The notes under the pieces were generated by a model, which ran no database searches, was not told the DNA's origin, and saw only the letters and a list, made by a program, of their open reading frames with translations. From contig LT649904.1 in NCBI GenBank assembly GCA_900128395.1, positions 1-11,740 on the forward strand: a stretch of 11,740 nt of DNA, given 5' to 3'. Origin of the DNA: Stramenopiles sp. TOSAG23-2 (Eukaryota > Sar). How positions within the stretch are numbered: the first letter of the stretch is position 1; the number at the start of each line of letters is the position of its first letter. This document shows positions 1 to 5,940 of this stretch, one piece after another. Position numbers and translations under genes: made by a program.

Positions 1-425
1 GGAATAACATTACTAATGGTGTGTAGATGCTAGAAAATTGTAGTGAGTGCTGTGTGATGCTATTTCGTGGCCATTATTTGGCCATTTTCTGCCCCCTATA
101 CGGATTTGAAATGTAACACATCACAATTTTTTTTTGGATCCTTGCTAAGCTTGCCGTAGCCGGGCTTGCTGGGCTTGCTGGGCTTGTGCCCTTCTGCGTT
201 CTGCTGCGGCGTGCCAGGCGTCGTGCTATTTCGTGCCGCCTTTTCTTCTTGGATTCAAAATCACCCTTTTGTAAAGTATAATATACATTAACATGTATAT
301 AAACAATCATCATAGAAGAAAACAAAGGTCACTATTAGAACAGTACAAAAACAAAATTGAATCATACTAATCGTATATTACCATTTATAAACAAGCCAAT
401 CAAAAATACAATACAAAATAAAACA
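1..425. other. Left-edge spacer with a GC-rich patch
   Basis: No convincing gene was found. Most of the stretch is AT-rich. Bases about 140-240 are a sharp GC-rich island containing a 9-bp tandem repeat (GGGCTTGCT at 162-170 and 171-179, partial at 180-186). A 12-base word, TGCTATTTCGTG, occurs at 58-69 and again at 224-235. The minus strand is open from 325 to 74, but its predicted peptide is Arg/Ser/Ala/Pro low complexity driven by the repeat and is not accepted as a gene. The last 80 bases before 426 are an A/C-rich leader of the kind seen before other genes here, so the transcription start of the first gene probably lies in this interval. Confidence 0.6.
162..186. repeat. 9-bp tandem repeat GGGCTTGCT, about 2.8 copies
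   Basis: Two exact copies and one truncated copy of GGGCTTGCT lie head to tail inside the GC-rich island. Nothing indicates a function. Confidence 0.85.
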
Positions 426-845
426 ATGAGCTATACAGATACTTTATGTCTTGTCATGGCATGTGTCTACACATTCTTCGGTGTAACCTTAGCAATTTCA
501 ATGCGAGACTTTTGGGGGACAAACTCGCCTGGATTTAGTTATTGGACCGTTTCAGATGACTCTGGTCAATGGTTTGCACGTGCAGCAGGCGTATGGATGA
601 CTTGTGTGTGTAGCAGCCCATATTGGGCAGGCATGCCAAAAGACGCTCTTGTTAAATTGTATTTACCAATAAATATTATTTTTATGGGAATGTTCGTACA
701 AGCCTCCTTCTTTATGGATACGACTGGCCCAGCAGCAAATGCAACACTTCCAATTAATCTTTGGTGGACACAACTTCCAATTGCTGCGTTCTGCCTGTTT
801 GCAAATTTCATGGCACTTGGTGAAGGAAAAGAAAAAGCAAAATAA
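426..845 (+). CDS. Small four-helix membrane protein, unknown function (139 aa)
   Basis: The first ATG in the open frame is at 426, in an A-rich context (AAACAATGAG); the frame is open upstream but has no earlier ATG. The 139-residue product has four hydrophobic segments, at about residues 6-26, 48-66, 76-97 and 108-131. The conserved-looking parts are FWGTNSPGFSYW (29-40), WFARAAGVWM (49-58), SPYWAGM (64-70) and DTTGPAANA (98-106), followed by NLWWTQLPIAAF. The regular spacing of Trp, Gly and Pro, and the ordinary amino-acid use in an AT-rich setting, support a real gene. I recognise no named family; I recall similar small proteins only loosely, from phytoplankton genomes. The C-terminus KEKAK fits the dilysine KxKxx pattern for COPI-dependent ER retrieval if it faces the cytosol, which is an inference. 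The TAA stop overlaps an AATAAA hexamer (841-846). Confidence 0.82.
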   Translation: MSYTDTLCLVMACVYTFFGVTLAISMRDFWGTNSPGFSYWTVSDDSGQWFARAAGVWMTCVCSSPYWAGMPKDALVKLYLPINIIFMGMFVQASFFMDTTGPAANATLPINLWWTQLPIAAFCLFANFMALGEGKEKAK

Positions 846-1806
846 AGTTAAATTTGGTTCACAGAATTTTAGCGACAACACTTTGCAAAAAAAGAAGAAA
901 ATATGTGTGTTCCCACGTTTTTTTTTTGACATATTTTACTACTATGATGAAAATATCATGACGTGCAATCATCTCCTTTTTCAAAGAAGATGGCTCCCCA
1001 AGACACAAATACAAAATGATTATTATATATATGTATGTATATCTCTTCTACGATAGATACATACATATCGCGTAACAACAACCATAAAAATTAAAAAAAT
1101 ATAGATATACAGAATTTAAAGAAATATATATATATATTATAATATATATACAGATTAGATATAGATGTACAGAAAAGTGTACGGGTATTGTGAAAGTAAC
1201 AAAATAATATACTATAGTATCGATATCTTAAATATATAAAATTATAACTTATAATAAAGGTTGCAAAGGTTGCAAACTGGCAAAGCGAGATCTTTTTTCT
1301 TTCAAAAGTGGTACACAATTATTATAAAAAACTTATAATAATCTTGTACATCAGTCGGAGGAGATTCTCTCTTATAGTATTCCCTTGCTATAATAAACCT
1401 TAAATATTAAATGTTTTTTAGGCGTAATAGCACTGCGAGGATATGTCATGATGAGCCGCGCCGAGCTGCTTTGCCAGTAAAAAAAAAAAAATTACAAAAC
1501 AAATTCAAAAATTATATTGAAAACTTTCAAATATAAAAATGGTTTTTTAACATAATGTAGAAACATAAATGCAACAGAACAAAAACAAACAAAAAAATAC
1601 AAAGCAAACAATACAAACGACATATCTACACAAAGCTTATTTTTATACCAATATAAGAAAGAATTATCAAAGAAAAATATAATTAAACATTTTTTTTATA
1701 TAACTATATTCTTAAAATTTAAATTATACTTATATATAATATATAATTTCAAAGTTTTTGAATACTTTAATAACACTAAAAAGAAATATTAAATAATAAT
1801 ATTATC
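846..1806. other. AT-rich intergenic spacer
   Basis: About 960 bases without a credible gene. Both strands have short open stretches, but their peptides are Tyr/Ile/Phe/Lys-rich translations of AT-rich DNA. Landmarks are a run of alternating AT at about 1123-1150, a 9-bp tandem duplication at 1256-1276, and a GC-rich patch at about 1450-1482 that runs into an A13 tract. From about 1570 to 1620 the plus strand is an A/C-rich tract of CAAA-type words, probably part of the ZMYND10 promoter or 5' leader. Classical snRNA and tRNA motifs were looked for and not seen. Confidence 0.6.
1256..1276. repeat. 9-bp tandem duplication AAAGGTTGC
   Basis: AAAGGTTGC occurs twice head to tail (1256-1264, 1265-1273), followed by AAA. 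It lies in non-coding spacer and no role is apparent. Confidence 0.8.
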
Positions 1807-4092
1807 ATGTCAGAAGCACCTCGACGTGGCGCATGGGAAACAGCTGGTAAAATGCAACCAGGTGGTAATGCGGGAAATATGAATATATTCACACCAGGTA
1901 ATGATGGGCAAGGATTAACAGATCCAAGTGCACCTGTATTAATGCAACCGGAAGCTGAACGTTTAATTGAAACTCTTCAACCTATGTCTTTAAGAGAAGT
2001 TGGAACTGAGAAATGGATGAAACAGCATGAAGTTATTGAAAAATTAAATTTACAAGCGCATCAATCCGCGCGTACAAATAGCGAAGATTTCGTGTTAGAG
2101 GCATTAATTACGTTTGAAAAATTACCAGTATTGGTACATGAATTAATTGTTATTGAAACATGGAGAGAATTTGTATATCCAAAAATATACAAAGATTTAG
2201 CAAAATCACATAGTATGAGAGCATATTTTGTCCTATACCACGAAGCTACCCTTGCAAATTTATTGGAAGTATTGTTATATTATGATTACTCAGTGGAAGC
2301 GATGGAAGATTCAATAATTGAATTAGTAGATTGGACGATTCGACGTTTAGTGTATTTAAATGCATTGCCAGATGATCATGCAGAGAAATGGGCTCGTTTA
2401 CCAAAGGAAAGGCCACAATTAACTGGAGATGTGGAAAAAGATAAAGAAATCAAAATGAAAGCTGCAAAAGCAGCAGCAGCTGAATTAAACAACAAAACTC
2501 CTGAAGATGATTTGTATTGTCATTATTTAACTATACAATTTCGCGCGTGTTGCTCCGCAGCAACCATTGCGCGTTATTTAACGCAACACACGGAAAAATT
2601 ATCATTAAATGTTTTGTCCAGAATGCTAGATACGCATGATATTTTAATGTTATTATGCCCATTAGTAGAAACACCACCATGGACATGGAGAAATCGTGAC
2701 ACTGCACAATGGATGAAATTTGAAAATCAAAAATGGAAAGCTGTTAAACCTATTAATTTATTAAAATTGACAAAGCTAGAAGGACAAATATGGCTTGCAA
2801 TATATAATATTTTAACAGATAAAACATGTGGGGAAAGGTACTATTTCAGCTCCCAACGTAAAGATAATTTATTACGTGCTAGGAAATATTTAAATGATGT
2901 ATTGTTAGATCAATTACCAATGTTGGCAGATATACAACGATTTATGGATGAAATTACCATCATGAAACCACCAGAAGCAAGTGCAAAAAATATGGGTGGA
3001 TTGATCATGGAACAAGTACCTGTTGTTCGAGATGGTATGGTACAGCGCTGTAATTGGGTGGAAGAAGCAAGTTTTTCGCTACAAGAAGTTTTTGGAAAGA
3101 CGGATGATCGTTCCGATAAAGGATTACAAGCATTAGCGGATTTATATTCAGGCGATGCGCTGGAAAGTTTAGTAGCCGAGCAAGAAATAACACCAGAGGA
3201 AAGACGTGGTAGTTTAATCAGTGGACAAATCAAATTATATGCTCCAAGGAGAGAATATGAAGATCCTATTTCAAAATTTAATTTAAAAGTTGTTGCTGGG
3301 AAGCCAACTCCACAAAGTACATCCCAAGGTATGTTTGAACGTTATAGATTGGAAGTTGTTGGGACGACGTTAGGCGCATTTGTGCCATATTTAGGTACGA
3401 TGAAAATGATATTAACATTTCAAGATGGTACAACTATGGATGTTGAGACGGAATTACCGATGGAAATACCATCAACTGTTGTTGAAAAATACGATTCGTA
3501 CAAACCAACGGAAATGATTGACGTGGTAGTACCAGAAGATGCAAAGAAATTGCCAGGGAAAGCATGGCAGAAAATTGGATCTGTAGATGAACGTGCTATT
3601 ATCCAAGTACAATTAGTCCGCGCAAAGCATGGGAGAAAAGAAAATGTTACCGTAGTAGATGATGGTACTGTACATTTGCATTGTTACAATTTAGGTATTA
3701 TATTTGTTTCTGTACCGATGATTGGAAAAAGAGCAAGGGAACAATTGGAGCAACAATTGCAAAGTGCAAATGAGGCAAGATTAATGAAAGAGGAAATGTC
3801 AGAGAATACAGAAAAAGCAATTAAGAAAAAGACAAAGAAACGTAGGGAAGATGACAATACAGTTGAAAAATTTAGAGATCGTATGAAGAAAAACAAGGAC
3901 AATAATACAAGTAATAATGAAAATAATAGTAACAATAACAAGATAACCATGGTAGATGAGAAGAAAGATTCGCCAACAAAAACAACAACGGCTACGACTA
4001 CGGAAGAAAATGTTGAAGTAGAAGAACAAACAACAATGTCAAAATCTATGGATGAAATGATCGAAGAGACGGAATTTGATGAGTTGGATTAA
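1807..4092 (+). CDS. ZMYND10: ZMYND10-like dynein arm assembly factor lacking the MYND finger
   Basis: This is a 761-residue intronless gene; an in-frame TAA at 1777 fixes the first ATG at 1807. Residues about 45-460 match the helical body of ZMYND10 along its length: LREVGTEKWMKQHEVIEKLN (62-81), an ELIVIETWREFVYP-type segment (112-125), YHEATLANLLEVL (144-156), LSLNVLSRMLDTHDI (265-279), LEGQIWLAIYNIL (324-336) and LNDVLLDQLPMLADIQ (362-377). Known members act in the cytoplasm with chaperones and LRRC6 to pre-assemble outer and inner dynein arms, and end at about 440 residues with a C-terminal MYND zinc finger. Here the finger is absent: after residue 467 the only cysteine is Cys626 or nearby, so no zinc cluster is possible. 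Instead there is a domain at about 470-645 of beta-rich appearance that I do not recognise, a Lys/Glu-rich helix (640-697), an Asn-rich stretch (699-711) and an acidic tail. The family assignment is firm; loss of LRRC6-type MYND contacts is an inference. Confidence 0.93.
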   Translation: MSEAPRRGAWETAGKMQPGGNAGNMNIFTPGNDGQGLTDPSAPVLMQPEAERLIETLQPMSLREVGTEKWMKQHEVIEKLNLQAHQSARTNSEDFVLEALITFEKLPVLVHELIVIETWREFVYPKIYKDLAKSHSMRAYFVLYHEATLANLLEVLLYYDYSVEAMEDSIIELVDWTIRRLVYLNALPDDHAEKWARLPKERPQLTGDVEKDKEIKMKAAKAAAAELNNKTPEDDLYCHYLTIQFRACCSAATIARYLTQHTEKLSLNVLSRMLDTHDILMLLCPLVETPPWTWRNRDTAQWMKFENQKWKAVKPINLLKLTKLEGQIWLAIYNILTDKTCGERYYFSSQRKDNLLRARKYLNDVLLDQLPMLADIQRFMDEITIMKPPEASAKNMGGLIMEQVPVVRDGMVQRCNWVEEASFSLQEVFGKTDDRSDKGLQALADLYSGDALESLVAEQEITPEERRGSLISGQIKLYAPRREYEDPISKFNLKVVAGKPTPQSTSQGMFERYRLEVVGTTLGAFVPYLGTMKMILTFQDGTTMDVETELPMEIPSTVVEKYDSYKPTEMIDVVVPEDAKKLPGKAWQKIGSVDERAIIQVQLVRAKHGRKENVTVVDDGTVHLHCYNLGIIFVSVPMIGKRAREQLEQQLQSANEARLMKEEMSENTEKAIKKKTKKRREDDNTVEKFRDRMKKNKDNNTSNNENNSNNNKITMVDEKKDSPTKTTTATTTEENVEVEEQTTMSKSMDEMIEETEFDELD

Positions 4093-4150
4093 AAATTTTT
4101 ATATATTAAAAACCGCAGTACTAACCTTGGTCATTTAAGGACTGACCCCG

Positions 4151-4213
4151 CCTAACTCCCCATCCTATTTACCTGCTAATGTACATTAGCAGGCAAATAC
4201 AATTAGAGTTAGG
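4151..4213. repeat. Nested palindrome inside the foldback element
   Basis: An 8-bp stem, CCTAACTC (4151-4158) with GAGTTAGG (4206-4213), encloses a perfect 22-base palindrome at 4172-4193 (left half CCTGCTAATGT). With one mismatched pair the palindrome extends to 4167-4198. A loop-proximal single strand of this region could fold as a cruciform or hairpin. Confidence 0.85.
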
Positions 4214-4228
4214 TAAATGCTGTGTTAA

Positions 4229-4244
4229 TGGTAACGTGTTACCA
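4229..4244. repeat. Perfect 7-bp hairpin inside the foldback element
   Basis: TGGTAAC (4229-4235) and GTTACCA (4238-4244) are exact reverse complements separated by GT. This is a second internal hairpin of the element, downstream of the nested palindrome. Confidence 0.8.
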
Positions 4245-4299
4245 GCACCACAACATATAGTAAGTCCTTAAATGACCAAGGTTAGTACTGCGGTTTTTA

Positions 4300-4830
4300 T
4301 TAATATTTAGGATTCTCGGATTCATTAGCAGGTAAATACAATTACCCATTTTACCGTTTTTGAATAATTGGTCATTTTTCGGACAAAATAAAGCTCTCTA
4401 ACCCTAAAAAACCCCTATAACTTTGCCCTTTCACCTTTCACGGCGTGGCCAAAACATTCAAATTTAGACATAGGAGTTTTGGTGTACTTGCACTGGAAAA
4501 CTAGTAGTCTTTTATGTTTTTTCATTTATTTTCAATACTATCCCATGCTAATTCATTTAAATTATGCCATTATATTTTCACGGTCCCTTGAATTTTGCTC
4601 TTGTAAAATGTCACGCTAAGCTGATATTGCGGCTATTTAAAAAGGACACCCTTTATAAGTACCAAGTTGGGGCAGTTTTACGGCCTATCTCCATGCTAAT
4701 TTTAAAAAAAAAAGTCAAAATGTCAGGTCCTGTGGTGTATACCTGCTATTTTGATAGGTCTCCGTTTATAAACTTACAGCCCACTTGAGTGTAAGACATG
4801 AGCTGACAAAAAATTGAAATGCAATTTTTA
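4300..4830. other. Repeat-like non-coding spacer after the foldback element
   Basis: No credible gene was found. The plus strand is open from an ATG at 4564 to 4788 (74 codons), but the peptide resembles nothing and part of it comes from a repeated word. Bases 4323-4344 duplicate an internal segment of the foldback element (4184-4205) with one mismatch. A related pair, ACTATCCCATGCTAATT near 4537 and CCTATCTCCATGCTAATT near 4683, suggests decayed repeat DNA. A hairpin CTTACA/TGTAAG lies at 4773-4795. The stretch is slightly less AT-rich than neighbouring spacers and may be an old transposon remnant, which is an inference. It also holds the region downstream of the minus-strand gene ending at 4831. 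Confidence 0.5.
4323..4344 (+). repeat. Second copy of a 22-base segment of the foldback element
   Basis: This segment begins CATTAGCAGGTAAATACA and matches 4184-4205 inside the foldback element at 21 of 22 positions. Related shorter copies lie at 4167-4181 (minus strand) and 7438-7452 (plus strand). It shows that part of the element's interior is a dispersed word rather than unique to it. Confidence 0.8.
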
Positions 4831-5559
4831 CTACATCTCATGGAAGTTAGGTACTCTATACTCTTTTAATATGCAATAATATATCCATATAATATATGCA
4901 TATATAACTATCCAAGCAGTCCATTTACATTCTAGTAAAATGAGCAATTTAATGTATAATATAATTGTAACTGCTGATGGTATGTATGTATGTCTAACTG
5001 CTGATGGTATGGACCAAAGCTTCTTGTCTATTATTGATAATTTTGATTTAAAATTTTTCCACATCTCATGGTTTTTCAATTTTTCTAATAATTCTTGAAC
5101 TTCCTGTTTTTCTCTTGCATAACTTGGATATTTATTGAAAAGCATGTAACATATTGTTGGAAAGCAAATCAAGAAAAAATAAAAAAGAAAACTAAGAGCT
5201 GAGGTCGATTTGGATTCAGTCCAAACAGCAACTTGTTTACTTTGTTCTTCTTTTTTTTTCTTTTCTTCTTTTTTTCGTCTCTTTTCCGCTTTAAGCTCCT
5301 GCTCTTTCTCATTCTTTTCTTCTTTTTTTCGTCTCTTTTCCAATTTCACCTCCTGCTCTATTTTCTTCTTTTTTTCTTCTTTCTTCTTCTCTTCTATATA
5401 TGCATTTATAATTTTTTTCTTCTCTTCTTCTCGTATTCTTTTCTTTTCTTCTTCTTTTTTTTTCGTTTCCTCTGCTAAAATATTTTCAACCATCTTTTTT
5501 CTTTCTTCTTCAATTTCTAATATATGTTCCATGCCATCAGCATCATAAACGCTACGCAT
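4831..5559 (-). CDS. Lys/Glu-rich helical protein with C-terminal membrane segments
   Basis: This is a tentative 242-residue gene. Residues about 10-108 are almost entirely Lys, Glu and Arg in alternating blocks, as in single alpha helices or coiled coils. They include an 18-residue tandem repeat (71-88 and 89-106; shared core EKRRKKEEK). Then come a hydrophobic segment (120-142), a charged helical stretch (148-182, with QEVQELLEKLKNHEMWKNF) and two more hydrophobic segments (196-212, 214-232). No family is recognised. The ATG at 5559 is the first in frame, but an out-of-frame ATG 8 bases upstream opens a 16-codon reading frame, so the ATG at 5532 is an alternative start; an unseen upstream exon is also possible. 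The open frame partly follows a TTC-rich tract, which can stay open by chance. The soluble helix at 148-182 is the best argument for real coding. Confidence 0.5.
   Translation of the reverse strand: MRSVYDADGMEHILEIEEERKKMVENILAEETKKKEEEKKRIREEEKKKIINAYIEEKKKEEKKKKIEQEVKLEKRRKKEEKNEKEQELKAEKRRKKEEKKKKEEQSKQVAVWTESKSTSALSFLFYFFLICFPTICYMLFNKYPSYAREKQEVQELLEKLKNHEMWKNFKSKLSIIDKKLWSIPSAVRHTYIPSAVTIILYIKLLILLECKWTAWIVIYAYIIWIYYCILKEYRVPNFHEM
4968..5011 (-). repeat. Two 17-bp direct repeats with 27-bp period
   Basis: TAACTGCTGATGGTATG occurs at 4968-4984 and 4995-5011 on the plus strand. The period of 27 keeps the minus-strand frame and encodes IPSAV twice in the tail of the Lys/Glu-rich protein. 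Confidence 0.85.
5242..5349 (-). repeat. 54-bp in-frame tandem repeat, two copies
   Basis: Two adjacent 54-bp units (5349-5296 and 5295-5242 on the minus strand) encode two 18-residue units of the charged helix. The shared word TTTTTCGTCTCTTTTCC on the plus strand makes the duplication visible at DNA level. Eighteen residues is five alpha-helical turns, which would keep the helix in register. Confidence 0.8.
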
Positions 5560-5940
5560 GAATTCATGCAATGAAACGTAGAAAAAATATTGATGTTTGT
5601 AAGATTGAGTTTTAAAAAAAAGGTTTTTGTACACCGTACGATTATAAAGTTATGTGCTTCTTGAGTTTTCTTTTTGGTATGATATATTATAATTTTATTT
5701 TAATATATATTCAAAGATTTTTACACGTATTTTGTCAGCAGTTATACGACGTACAAAACTAGTCTGCGTCGTCAGACTCTTTCGGTAATCAGTAATTATA
5801 CCTTAGATTTTAACCATCATAAATACGAGTTCGTATATATTAAATATTATATATTTTACAGTATTTAATAATATTATTACGCGTTCAGTATTTTATTTTT
5901 TTGTACACATATTTTTTTTACCGGCCGCGTAGAATTTTTT
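5560..5940. other. Spacer between two minus-strand genes
   Basis: An AT-rich stretch with no coding evidence. It should hold the promoter and leader of the Lys/Glu-rich gene and the 3' end of the membrane-protein gene that stops at 5941. A short GC-rich palindrome, CGGCCG, sits near 5924, and a 9-bp AT-only stem lies at 5838-5870. Neither is convincing as a terminator or promoter. Confidence 0.5.

Larger units (their letters stand above)
4109..4297. mobile_element. MITE-like foldback element with 35-bp perfect inverted repeats
   Basis: The outer ends, 4109-4143 and 4263-4297, are perfect inverted repeats of 35 bases, starting AAAACCGCAGTACTAACC. The flanks read TATTA on both sides (4104-4108 and 4298-4302), so the target duplication is either the 5-bp TATTA or just TA; the TA reading would fit a Tc1/mariner-type MITE. 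The 119-base interior holds further palindromes (4151-4213 and 4229-4244) and no coding capacity, so it would be non-autonomous. It begins 16 bases after the ZMYND10 stop and probably lies in or beside that gene's 3' UTR. Perfect arms suggest recent insertion or ongoing constraint. The superfamily is not certain. Confidence 0.88.

Noticed and set aside
74-325. Open frame on the minus strand with an Arg/Ser/Ala/Pro-rich peptide
   Set aside because: It starts without an ATG at its far end, its content follows the GC-rich island and a 9-bp repeat, and it resembles no protein family.
739-1056. Plus-strand open frame overlapping the end of the 139-residue gene
   Set aside because: It is a shifted frame of a better-supported gene continuing into AT-rich spacer; the peptide is Lys/Tyr/Phe low complexity.
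1448-1454. Possible C/D snoRNA, C-box-like ATGATGA
   Set aside because: No D box (CTGA) and no terminal stem at suitable spacing were found.
4072-4092. Acidic EFDELD end of the ZMYND10 protein as an EEVD-type TPR-binding tail
   Set aside because: It does not match the EEVD consensus, and an acidic C-terminus alone is weak evidence.
4106-4303. TTAA flanks suggesting a piggyBac-type element
   Set aside because: TTAA occurs on both sides (4106-4109 and 4300-4303), but the two copies do not sit at matching distances from the inverted repeats, whereas TA or TATTA does.
4397-4420. Telomere-like CTAACCCTAAA near 4400
   Set aside because: Little more than one unit is present, followed by a different sequence; not an interstitial telomere array.
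4564-4788. 74-codon plus-strand frame with an ATG in the repeat-like spacer
   Set aside because: There is no recognisable domain, it includes a duplicated non-coding word, and it lies in probable transposon-derived DNA.
5210-5548. Plus-strand Phe/Ser-rich open frames
   Set aside because: These are antisense translations of the Lys/Glu tract (TTC-rich on this strand) and have no independent support.
5838-5870. AT-only inverted repeat TATTAAATA/TATTTAATA
   Set aside because: Such stems are expected by chance in sequence this AT-rich.
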